Shown piece by piece: positions 46,915-58,256 of a stretch of 64,000 bases of DNA (positions are counted from its first letter, which is position 1; each line of letters starts with the position of its first letter). The position numbers were made by a program, and so were the translations under genes. The notes below the pieces were generated by a model. That model was not told where the DNA came from, did no database searches, and saw only the letters and a list, made by a program, of their open reading frames with translations. Source of the DNA: Opitutaceae bacterium. GTDB lineage: Bacteria > Verrucomicrobiota > Verrucomicrobiia > Opitutales > Opitutaceae. The stretch spans positions 558,001 through 622,000 of the forward strand of contig JAIXWY010000011.1 of assembly GCA_027490995.1 (NCBI GenBank), written 5' to 3'.

Positions 46915-46943
46915 CGGGCTTTCGCCCTTCGTTTTCCGACATC

Positions 46944-48968
46944 CTAGCGACGGCGTCCGCGCCCCCGCCCCGCCGCCGGTTTCCGGGGAGCGAGCGCGGC
47001 CTTGCGCACGTCACCACTGCGGAGCGCATCGATCTGATCGCGGAGGAGCGCGGCCCGCTCGAATTCAAGCCGTCCCGCGGCCTCGGTCATGTCGGCTTCT
47101 AGTTCCGCGATGACCGCAGCAACATCCTCCGAACCAGCCTCCGCCGCCACTGCGTCTGGAAGCGGTTCCACCGCGCCCGGAGCCTGCTGAAGACTGGCCT
47201 GCGCCGCCCGCTTTACCGACCGCGGAGTGATGCCATGCTCGAGATTGTACTCCATCTGCCGCGCTCGCCGACGCCCGGTCACCTCGATCGTGCGGCGAAT
47301 CGACTGCGTCATCACATCCGCATAAAAGATGACCCGGCCAGACTCGTGACGGGCCGCGCGGCCGGCGGTCTGGATCAGCGAGGTTTCGCTGCGGAGAAAC
47401 CCCTCCTTGTCGGCGTCGAGAATCGCCACCAGCGCGACCTCCGGCAGGTCCAGCCCTTCACGCAGGAGATTGATGCCCACCAGCACATCGAAGTGCCCGA
47501 GGCGCAGGTTGCGCAGGATCTCCACGCGCTCGATCGCATCGATGTCACTGTGCAGGTACTCCACCCGCAAACCGGCCTCGCGCATGAAGCTGGTGAGATC
47601 CTCCGATAGTCGCTTGGTCAAGGTCGTCACCAGCACGCGCTCACCGGCGGCCACCGCCTTCCGCACTTCACCGATGAGGTCCTCCACCTGACCCTTCGTC
47701 GGTCGCACGCTGATTTCAGGATCGAGCAAGCCGGTCGGCCGAATCACTTGCTCCGCCACCACCGTCGACCAACCCAGCTCAAGCGGCGCCGGGGTTGCCG
47801 ATACAAAGACCGTTTGACCGGTGATCTGTCGGAACTCGTCAAAGCTCTGCGGACGGTTCTCCAGAGCCGACGGCAACCGGAAACCGAAATCGACCAAGAC
47901 CTGTTTCCTTGCCCGGTCACCGTTGTACATCCCCCCGACCTGCGGAAGTGTCACGTGGCTCTCGTCGATCATCAGCAGGAAATCTTTCGGAAAGAAGTCG
48001 ATCAGGCAGAACGGGCGCGACCCCGGGCTACGCCCCGCGAGGTGCATCGAGTAATTCTCGATGCCGTTGCAGAACCCCATCTCCTGCAGCATCTCCAAAT
48101 CGTAGTTGGTGCGCATACGCACCCGCTGCGCCTCGAGATACTTGCCCTGGGATTCAAACTCGGCGACTCGCCCATCGAGCTCGCTGCGGATGGCCTTCAC
48201 CGCTCCCTCCAGCTTGCCTTTGCTGGTTACGTACTGATTGGCCGGATACAAATCAAATTGCTCAAGCCGACGAGTCACGGCTCCGGTCAGAGGATCAAAC
48301 TCCGCAATCGCCTCGACTTCGTCCCCCCAGAGCTCCACCCGCAGTCCCTGCTCGCTGTAGGCCGGCATGATGTCGATCACGTCGCCCCGCACCCGGAAGC
48401 GACCGCGCTTGAGCTCATAATCGTTGCGCTCGTAGAGATTGTCGACCAAGCGCTCGAGCAGAGCCCCGCGTCCCAGGGGCTCGCCGCGGCGCAGGCAGAT
48501 ACGCAGTTGCTGAAACTCCTCGGGAGAGCCAAGCCCGTAAATGCACGAAACACTCGCGATGACGATCACGTCCCGCCGCGAAACCAGCGAACTTGTCGCC
48601 GCGATGCGCAAGCGCTCGATCTCCTCGTTGATGGAAGAATCCTTCTCGATGTAAGTGTCCGAGGATGCCACGTACGCCTCGGGCTGGTAATAATCGTAGT
48701 ACGAAACGAAATACTCGACGGCATTCTCCGGGAAAAAGTGCTTAAACTCCGAGTAGAGCTGGGCGGCGAGGGTCTTGTTGTGCGAGATGATCAACGTCGG
48801 GCGATCGCACTGCGCGATGATGTTCGCCATCGTGAAGGTCTTCCCTGAACCCGTCACCCCGAGCAGCGTCTGATCCCGGTTACCCGCCCGGATGGACGCG
48901 ACAAGCCGGGCGATCGCCTGGGGCTGATCTCCGGTCGGAGCATAGTCGGAGTGGAGCTGGAACGGCAT
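46944..48968 (-). CDS. uvrB: Excinuclease ABC subunit UvrB
   Basis: UvrB is the damage-verifying helicase-like subunit of nucleotide excision repair. The 674-residue protein starts [20 protein letters not shown] and has Walker [13 protein letters not shown]. The beta-hairpin Y-rich segment reads [36 protein letters not shown] and a C-terminal UVR motif ([21 protein letters not shown]-like) follow. The ATG at 48968 is the family start. The end is Arg/Gly-rich (RGRGRRR). Divergent from eno. Confidence 0.97.
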   Translation of the reverse strand: MPFQLHSDYAPTGDQPQAIARLVASIRAGNRDQTLLGVTGSGKTFTMANIIAQCDRPTLIISHNKTLAAQLYSEFKHFFPENAVEYFVSYYDYYQPEAYVASSDTYIEKDSSINEEIERLRIAATSSLVSRRDVIVIASVSCIYGLGSPEEFQQLRICLRRGEPLGRGALLERLVDNLYERNDYELKRGRFRVRGDVIDIMPAYSEQGLRVELWGDEVEAIAEFDPLTGAVTRRLEQFDLYPANQYVTSKGKLEGAVKAIRSELDGRVAEFESQGKYLEAQRVRMRTNYDLEMLQEMGFCNGIENYSMHLAGRSPGSRPFCLIDFFPKDFLLMIDESHVTLPQVGGMYNGDRARKQVLVDFGFRLPSALENRPQSFDEFRQITGQTVFVSATPAPLELGWSTVVAEQVIRPTGLLDPEISVRPTKGQVEDLIGEVRKAVAAGERVLVTTLTKRLSEDLTSFMREAGLRVEYLHSDIDAIERVEILRNLRLGHFDVLVGINLLREGLDLPEVALVAILDADKEGFLRSETSLIQTAGRAARHESGRVIFYADVMTQSIRRTIEVTGRRRARQMEYNLEHGITPRSVKRAAQASLQQAPGAVEPLPDAVAAEAGSEDVAAVIAELEADMTEAAGRLEFERAALLRDQIDALRSGDVRKAALAPRKPAAGRGRGRRR

Positions 48969-50497
<1,529 letters not shown>

Positions 50498-50517
50498 GCG
50501 CCACCGCGCAAGCCTGA

Positions 50518-50542
50518 CTCCGGGTGCTCAGTCCACCCGGAG
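50518..50542. terminator. Hairpin between convergent eno and rlmI
   Basis: CTCCGGGTG (50518-50526) pairs perfectly with CACCCGGAG (50534-50542) around a 7-base loop. It covers the last codons and stop of rlmI (stop at 50528-50530) and lies 20 bases after eno. No T-run; probably a weak bidirectional terminator or message end. Confidence 0.5.
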
Positions 50543-51715
50543 CAGGTATCCGCGGAGATATTCACTCTCCGCCATGGTGATAAGCACCGGATGATCCGGT
50601 GGCTGGTGGCAGTGTTCCACCACGGTGACGCGTCGCCGCGCATCGGCGGCCGCCTCGGCGAGCACGCCGCGAAGTTCTGCATCTTGCATGTGGTGCGAGC
50701 ACGTGTAGGTCGCGAGCAAGCCACCGGGGGCCAACCGTTGCATGGCCCGGAGATTGATCTCCTTGTAGCCACGCAGCGCGCCCTCCAACGCGGACTTCGA
50801 CTTGGCGAACGGAGGGGGGTCGAGAACGATCACGTCCCACGCCGGTTCTTGCTGCCGGGCCGCATCGTTGAACCAGTCGAAGACGTTCGCCACCGCGAAC
50901 CGTGCAGCGCCGGCTCCCATGCGCTCGGCGTTCCGGCGCGCCGCCGCGACCGCATCCTCGGCACTGTCGAGGCCCAAGACTTCGGCGGCCCCGGCACGAG
51001 CCGCATGCAAGCCGAAGCCTCCTTGATTGCAGAAGGCATCCAAAACTCGCCGTCCCGCACAATGGCGCGCGACCAGGGCGTGCTGCCGACGCTGGTCCAA
51101 GTAGAACCCGGTCTTCTGGCCATGCTGCAGATCGAGCCAGACATCCACGCCGTCGATCGTGAGCCACCGCGGCTCCCATGCTCGCCCCGAACGCGTGAAC
51201 ACCTCGCTCGGCAGACCCTCGAGACGGCGCAGCGTACCGTCGTTTCGATAAATGATCTCAGCGGGCGCCACCACCGCCTGCAACGCGGCTTCCAAGGCGG
51301 TACGTCGCCGCTCCATGGCCAGCGTCTGAATCTGCACCACCAGCGTATCTCCAAACTGGTCAACCACCACACCGGGTAGATCGTCCGCCTCAGACCACAC
51401 CAAGCGGCGCACCATGCCCCATTCCGAGCCCAGCGCATCGCGACGCGCCTTCGCCCGGGTCAGGGCACTCCTGAAATACACCTCATCCAAAGCGACGCGA
51501 TCCCGGGAAATCCGGCGCCAGACAATCTGCGAGCGGGAATTGTAGATCCCGCTACCCAGAAAACGACCCGCGCGATCCCGGCACTCCACCACCTCCCCGT
51601 CGAACGACGCAGGCGCCAGCGCCTCGACCTCGTTAGCGAACACCCATGGGTGCCCTTGGAGCACCCGCGCGCGGGCGTTCGGCTTCAGCTTCAGCGTTCC
51701 GACGTGGTTTGACAT
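50528..51715 (-). CDS. rlmI: 23S rRNA (cytosine-C5)-methyltransferase, RlmI-like
   Basis: A 395-residue class I methyltransferase with an N-terminal PUA domain (ARARVLQGHPWVFANEVEAL), a central DLQHGQKTGFYLDQRRQH segment and the Rossmann domain. The SAM region reads VLDAFCNQGGFGLHAARAGA, and the catalytic segment is VLDPPPFAKSKS followed by YKEINLRAM. This is the RlmI/RlmK-like layout that methylates C1962 of 23S rRNA. It is convergent with eno; a small possible gene lies just upstream on the same strand. Confidence 0.9.
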   Translation of the reverse strand: MSNHVGTLKLKPNARARVLQGHPWVFANEVEALAPASFDGEVVECRDRAGRFLGSGIYNSRSQIVWRRISRDRVALDEVYFRSALTRAKARRDALGSEWGMVRRLVWSEADDLPGVVVDQFGDTLVVQIQTLAMERRRTALEAALQAVVAPAEIIYRNDGTLRRLEGLPSEVFTRSGRAWEPRWLTIDGVDVWLDLQHGQKTGFYLDQRRQHALVARHCAGRRVLDAFCNQGGFGLHAARAGAAEVLGLDSAEDAVAAARRNAERMGAGAARFAVANVFDWFNDAARQQEPAWDVIVLDPPPFAKSKSALEGALRGYKEINLRAMQRLAPGGLLATYTCSHHMQDAELRGVLAEAAADARRRVTVVEHCHQPPDHPVLITMAESEYLRGYLLRVD

Positions 51716-51767
51716 TAGGCCACCTCAACGGCGCCCAGCGTCGGATCAAAGCAAAAACACCGAACGG

Positions 51768-51914
51768 TTAGTCCGCCTGCGTCCGGCCGTAGGCGACGGT
51801 CCCTGTATCCCGGCGGGCCGGGCTCGGCTCCCGGCGCGACACGTACGCCGCGAGGCTCTTGCAGGCAACGGTGAACACGACGGCGCCAAGCACGAACAAA
51901 ATGACGGAGTACAT
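51768..51914 (-). CDS. Possible 48-residue single-pass membrane protein
   Basis: A short open frame from ATG 51914 to TAA 51770-51768 encodes 48 residues: a hydrophobic helix (MYSVILFVLGAVVFTVACKS up to residue 20), then a short basic and polar tail (YVSRREPSPARRD..). No clear Shine-Dalgarno site is present. The layout (helix, positively charged flank, small tail) is plausible for a small membrane protein, but it could be chance. It lies between divergent rlmI and prfC, in an otherwise empty gap. A longer open frame over the same bases in another phase shows no protein-like features. Confidence 0.42.
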   Translation of the reverse strand: MYSVILFVLGAVVFTVACKSLAAYVSRREPSPARRDTGTVAYGRTQAD

Positions 51915-52031
51915 GACGGAGAACTCGGCACACCACGGGCCTCAACTGAGCCAACGAAAGATAAACGAACTGTGAATTGCGCCGGCGTTCCTACGCTTTT
52001 GCGCTTCCCCCCGCCCTCCTCCACCCCTTCG

Positions 52032-53717
52032 ATGGACGTTTCCCGCATGTCTGCCGCCGCTGAAATCGCCCGCCGTCGCACCTTCGCGATCATCTCCCAT
52101 CCCGACGCGGGCAAGACCACGCTGACCGAGAAGTTCCTGCTTTACGGAAACGCCATCCACCTCGCGGGTACCGTCACGGCACGAAAGAATCAGCGCTCCA
52201 CGGCGTCCGACTGGATGGAGCTCGAAAAGCAACGCGGGATTTCCATCAGCTCTACCGTACTGCAATTCGATTACCGCGGATTTGCAGTCAATCTGCTGGA
52301 TACGCCAGGTCACAAAGATTTCTCGGAGGATACCTACCGGGTGCTCACGGCGGTCGATGCCGCATTGATGGTCATTGACGCCGGTAAGGGCGTGCAGGCC
52401 CAGACGCGCAAGCTCTTCGAGGTCTGCCGTCGCCGCGGGGTTCCGATCTTCACGTTCATGAACAAGTGCGACCGGCCGACGCTGAACCCCATCGCGCTGG
52501 TAGATGAGCTTGAAAGCGTTCTGGGAATTCAGGCGACGCCGCTGATCTGGCCGCTTGGCAATGGTCCTTCGTTCCGCGGCGTCTTCGATCGGCGTTCGCG
52601 ACAAGTGCATCTGTTCGAGCGCGTGCCGGGAGGCTCGTATCAGGCTCCGGTAAACGTCACCTCCCTTGAGGATACCGCAGTCCGTTCCCGCCTGGACGAC
52701 TACACCTACGCCGAGGTGACGGAGCAGCTGGAGATGCTCGACGGTGCCGGGCACCCCTTTGATCTGGCGGCGGTCCGCGCAGGCAAGCAGACCCCGGTCT
52801 ACTTCGGCAGCGCCGTGAACAATTTCGGCATCCAGTTGCTGCTCGACGGATTCCTTGAGCATTCGGTACCGCCGGCGCCGCGCCGCGTGTCCGTTCCGGG
52901 CGCGGCCCTGGCGGCCTCCGCGGCCCCCAAGGCCGAGGCGACGCCCCCGTCGCCGACGGACGTGGTGCCGGTGACGCATCCCAAGTTTTCCGGCTTCGTC
53001 TTCAAAATCCAGGCGAACATGGATCCAAAGCATCGTGACCGGATCGCCTTCCTGCGCGTCTGCTCGGGAAAGTTCACCCGCGACATGATGGTGGTGCACT
53101 CACGCACCGGACGCACCGTCCGCCTGTCCTCTTCGCACAAGCTGTTCGGCCAGGAGCGCGAAACGGTCGATGAGGCTTACCCGGGCGACGTGATCGGACT
53201 CGTCGGTCACGACTCCTTCGGCATCGGCGACACGCTGACGGAGGACAAGAGCATCATTTTCGACGAAATTCCCCGCTTTCCTCCGGAAGTCTTCACCTAC
53301 ATCTCGAACCCAAACCCGTCCGATGCGAAGAAGTTTCGCGCCGGGCTCGATCAGCTGCTGCAGGAGGGTGTGGTACAGTCGTTCGCCGCGCGACACGCGC
53401 CGCCCGGTTCGACGCTGCTCGCCGCGGTCGGTCCGCTCCAGTTTGAAGTGGTCCAGTATCGGCTACAGTCAGAGTACGGAGCAGAGTCACGCTTGGAGGC
53501 CGCGCCCTGGACCATCCTTCGCTGGGTCGAACCGCATCCCAGCCTAAAAAATCCCGGATCACTGATTGTGGCCAGCGGTGTGAGCTTCGGATCCGACCGT
53601 TTTGACCAACCGGTGGTGCTCTTCCCGAACGACTGGACGATGGGCTACTTTCAGGAGAAAAATCCCGAACTTCGCCTGCGCGAACTGCCGCTCGAGCAGA
53701 TTTCCGGCTCTTCCTGA
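52032..53717 (+). CDS. prfC: Peptide chain release factor 3
   Basis: RF3 is a GTPase that recycles RF1/RF2 after peptide release. The protein has RRRTFAIISHPDAGKTTLTE (G1), the switch region RGISISSTVLQFDY, DTPGHKDFSEDTYR (G3), NKCDRPT (G4), FKIQANMDPKHRDRIAF and VEEAYPGD-like YPGDVIGL, matching RF3 rather than EF-G or BipA. Near residue 290-315 there is an Ala/Pro-rich insertion (AALAASAAPKAEATPPSP) not seen in the Escherichia coli protein. The ATG at 52032 gives 561 residues; an ATG at 52047 is an alternative. Confidence 0.95.
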   Translation: MDVSRMSAAAEIARRRTFAIISHPDAGKTTLTEKFLLYGNAIHLAGTVTARKNQRSTASDWMELEKQRGISISSTVLQFDYRGFAVNLLDTPGHKDFSEDTYRVLTAVDAALMVIDAGKGVQAQTRKLFEVCRRRGVPIFTFMNKCDRPTLNPIALVDELESVLGIQATPLIWPLGNGPSFRGVFDRRSRQVHLFERVPGGSYQAPVNVTSLEDTAVRSRLDDYTYAEVTEQLEMLDGAGHPFDLAAVRAGKQTPVYFGSAVNNFGIQLLLDGFLEHSVPPAPRRVSVPGAALAASAAPKAEATPPSPTDVVPVTHPKFSGFVFKIQANMDPKHRDRIAFLRVCSGKFTRDMMVVHSRTGRTVRLSSSHKLFGQERETVDEAYPGDVIGLVGHDSFGIGDTLTEDKSIIFDEIPRFPPEVFTYISNPNPSDAKKFRAGLDQLLQEGVVQSFAARHAPPGSTLLAAVGPLQFEVVQYRLQSEYGAESRLEAAPWTILRWVEPHPSLKNPGSLIVASGVSFGSDRFDQPVVLFPNDWTMGYFQEKNPELRLRELPLEQISGSS

Positions 53718-53734
53718 TTCGGCCTTTCCCGACC

Positions 53735-54730
53735 ATGCATCGCTCCTTCGCAACACTTCGAGCGTGGCTCGCGCTTGTCATCCTCTCATTGGGGCTGACC
53801 GCCCACGCGGCACAGCCGGAGTATCGCGGCGCTCTCGTCATGGATGCCGCGAACGGTCAGGTGATCTTTGAGGAACAAGCCGACCGAGCAAATCCCCCGG
53901 CGAGCGTCACGAAGCTGATGACCTTCCTCGTGGTCCACGATTGCCTCCGTGCCGGGTCCCTCACGCTGAACACGCCGATCACCATCACCCGGGAAGACGC
54001 CGGCATGGGTGGGACGCAGGTCTGGCTCGAAGCCGGCGAGACCTTCACGGTCGAGGAACTCCTCCACGCGCTTCTCATCCAGTCCGCCAACGATGCGGCA
54101 CACGCCCTCGCGCGCGCCGCGCACGGCTCGGTTGCAGCATTTGTCAGCGAAATGAATCGCCGCGCCCAAAGCCTTGGCATGGAGCGGACGACCTTTCGCA
54201 CTCCGCACGGGCTTCCACCCCGCAGCCGAAAGGCATCGGATACTGATGCAACGACCGCGCGAGACTTGGCCCTGCTCAGCCGCGAGCTCCTCCTCCACAC
54301 GGACGTCCTCACGTACTCGTCCGTGCGGGAAAGAACTTTCCGACCCGGCCAGCCACCACCGCGCGAAGTCATCATGCGCAATCACAACCACCTCCTCGCA
54401 AAGGTTCGCGGGGTGGATGGGCTCAAGACGGGCTATACGGCAGCGGCCGGCTTCTGCCTTGCGGCCACCGCAGAGCGCGACGGTCGGCGCCTCATCGTTG
54501 TCGTCGTTGGCAGCCCGGACGCAAAAAGCCGGGACATCAAGGTTGCGGAGCTCTTCGAGCGCTTCTTCGCGCAAGGTGCGAACCTCGCGGTTTTTCAGCG
54601 TGCGGACGAAAGTCCTTTCCTCCAGCCTCCCTCTGGTGCCGCCGGCAGCGCATCCCCTGCAGCCAGCCAAACCGTGCCCAGCCCGGCGGAATCGCTGCCC
54701 ACCGTACGCTTTCCTCGTCCGCGCCCCTGA
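53735..54730 (+). CDS. D-alanyl-D-alanine carboxypeptidase (PBP5/6 family)
   Basis: A 331-residue penicillin-binding protein that trims the terminal D-Ala of peptidoglycan stems. Signal peptide (to about residue 25); catalytic SxxK motif Ser57-Lys60 (ASVTKLM); SxN Ser117-Asn119 (QSANDAAH); KTG 231-233 (DGLKTGYT). All three active-site motifs are present. The C-terminus is Ala/Pro/Ser-rich and lacks an obvious amphipathic membrane anchor, so it may be soluble in the periplasm. It is between prfC and hemF with short gaps. Confidence 0.93.
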   Translation: MHRSFATLRAWLALVILSLGLTAHAAQPEYRGALVMDAANGQVIFEEQADRANPPASVTKLMTFLVVHDCLRAGSLTLNTPITITREDAGMGGTQVWLEAGETFTVEELLHALLIQSANDAAHALARAAHGSVAAFVSEMNRRAQSLGMERTTFRTPHGLPPRSRKASDTDATTARDLALLSRELLLHTDVLTYSSVRERTFRPGQPPPREVIMRNHNHLLAKVRGVDGLKTGYTAAAGFCLAATAERDGRRLIVVVVGSPDAKSRDIKVAELFERFFAQGANLAVFQRADESPFLQPPSGAAGSASPAASQTVPSPAESLPTVRFPRPRP

Positions 54731-56703
<1,973 letters not shown>

Positions 56704-56771
56704 GTGGAATTCGCCCACCGGAGGGCAAAAAATGACCAGACGATGATCCACCGCTGGACTATCTTGGACGC

Positions 56772-58175
56772 GTGACCTCTGACTCCACCTCACCCGTCCG
56801 GATTGCCGTCATTGGAGGCGGCGTAACTGGACTGACTGCGGCCTACCGACTCACGCGAGCCGGCATTCCGGTGCGCGTGTTCGAGGCCGCCTCCACCATC
56901 GGCGGGCCGGTCCAGACGGAGCAGACAACGGACGGCTGGCTGATCGAGTCGGGACCAAATTCCCTGCTGCTGAATGATGCCGGGGTGACCGGGCTCTTCG
57001 ACGAACTCGGGCTCTCCCCGCGTCTGCAAGTCGCAGGAGGATCGGCGAAGAAGCGGTTTCTTGTCCGCGGTGGCCGGGTCCTCGCCCTCCCCACGTCGCC
57101 CGTCTCTTTCGTAGCGACTCCCCTCTTCTCTGCGGCGGCCAAAGCGCGGATCGTGCGCGAAGTCCTGCGCGGCCGGGGCAACGCCCGCACGGCCGACGTG
57201 AGCGTCGCGACGCTCGTGGCGGAGCACCTTGGGCAGGAATGGGTGGACACTGCGCTCCAGCCTTTCGTGAGCGGGATTTACGCCGGCGACCCCACTCGTT
57301 TGTCGGCGCGGCACGCCTTTCCTCAACTCTGGGAAGCTGAGCGACGGTCCGGATCGCTGATCCGAGGCATGCTGGCTTTGGCCAAAGCGCGTCGGCAGCG
57401 GGGCGAACCGCGCGCCCGGATGGTCTCGCTTCCGGAGGGACTTCACGGGATCCCGGCCGCGTTGGCGGCCGCACTCCCCGCGCCCACGATCGCGGTCGGG
57501 ACGCGCGTGGATGCGGTGATGCGGACGAGAGGTGGCGGGTGGGACGTGTGCTGGGCCCGCGGAGCGGAGACTGGTAGCGAAACCTTCAGCGCCGTGCTCC
57601 TCGCACTCCCAGCGGCCGCCTTGGCGCGTCTCGCGATCGGCGAACCGGAGCAACGCCCTCTGGCCGCCCTCCAGCAGATCGAGTACCCGCCCGTCACATC
57701 GGTCTTCCTCGGCTACCGGCGCGATCAGGTGCGCCACCCCCTCGATGGCTTTGGCGTCCTCGTCCCCGAAGTGGAAAAGCGCCGCATCCTTGGCGTTCTG
57801 TTCTCTTCCTCCCTCTTTCCAGGCCGCGCCCCCGAAGGATACGTAGGCCTCACCGTCATGCTCGGTGGAACGCTCCATCCAGAGCGCGGACTTTTCTCCG
57901 CGGCGGAGGCCATCGCGGTGGCTCGCGAGGAAGTCGGCCTTCTCCTTGGCGTCACCGGGGAACCCAGTATCGTCCGGCACCGCAGCTGGCCGCGAGCGAT
58001 CCCCCAGTACAACCTGGGCTACGAGGCCTTCATGCAGTCGGTGGAGGCCGTCGAGAACGCCCAGCCAGGACTATTGATCGGCGGCCACGTCCGGGACGGG
58101 ATCGCCCTTTCGGCCTGCCTGAGTGCCGGCCTCGCGCTCGCGAAACGAGCCTTAGCGCAGCCAAATCGGGCCTGA
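56772..58175 (+). CDS. hemG: Protoporphyrinogen oxidase (HemY/HemG-type, FAD-dependent)
   Basis: This enzyme oxidises protoporphyrinogen IX, the step before iron insertion. The 467-residue protein has an N-terminal FAD-binding motif VIGGGVTGLTAAYRLTRAGI, VQTEQTTDGWLIESGPNSLL, and FVSGIYAGDPTRLSARHAFP (an active-site loop). Its C-terminal FAD segment is PGLLIGGHVRDGIALSACLS. It uses O2 rather than quinone. The GTG at 56772 is the only good start. It completes the hemF-hemE-hemG series. Confidence 0.93.
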   Translation: MTSDSTSPVRIAVIGGGVTGLTAAYRLTRAGIPVRVFEAASTIGGPVQTEQTTDGWLIESGPNSLLLNDAGVTGLFDELGLSPRLQVAGGSAKKRFLVRGGRVLALPTSPVSFVATPLFSAAAKARIVREVLRGRGNARTADVSVATLVAEHLGQEWVDTALQPFVSGIYAGDPTRLSARHAFPQLWEAERRSGSLIRGMLALAKARRQRGEPRARMVSLPEGLHGIPAALAAALPAPTIAVGTRVDAVMRTRGGGWDVCWARGAETGSETFSAVLLALPAAALARLAIGEPEQRPLAALQQIEYPPVTSVFLGYRRDQVRHPLDGFGVLVPEVEKRRILGVLFSSSLFPGRAPEGYVGLTVMLGGTLHPERGLFSAAEAIAVAREEVGLLLGVTGEPSIVRHRSWPRAIPQYNLGYEAFMQSVEAVENAQPGLLIGGHVRDGIALSACLSAGLALAKRALAQPNRA

Positions 58176-58185
58176 TCTCAGGGGG

Positions 58186-58202
58186 GGACCGACTTTCGGT
58201 CC
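58186..58202 (+). other. Hairpin between hemG and ileS
   Basis: GGACCGA (58186-58192) and TCGGTCC (58196-58202) form a 7-bp stem with a CTT loop, preceded by G7. No T-run follows. It is too short and far from any known leader to be a T-box. Possible weak terminator of the hem cluster. Confidence 0.4.
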
Positions 58203-58256
58203 GCCCTGCCTTGACTACCCCCGGGGTCGACATACCCTCGGCGACCCTTCTTTGGC

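Noticed and set aside
46915-46943. Terminator between hpt and uvrB
   Set aside because: The GGGC/GCCC stem is only 4 bp with a broken T-run, too weak to call.
47748-48848. A 366-residue frame antisense to uvrB
   Set aside because: UvrB on the other strand carries every helicase motif; the antisense product looks like composition-driven sequence.
51715-51954. A 79-residue minus-strand frame beginning near the rlmI start
   Set aside because: It is Arg/Pro-rich with no helix or motif, and it overlaps the more plausible 48-residue frame in another phase.
51942-53099. A 385-residue frame antisense to prfC
   Set aside because: RF3 motifs fix the plus strand as coding.
58186-58256. A T-box riboswitch before ileS
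   Set aside because: The leader is under 80 bases and has only one short stem, with no T-box sequence or antiterminator.
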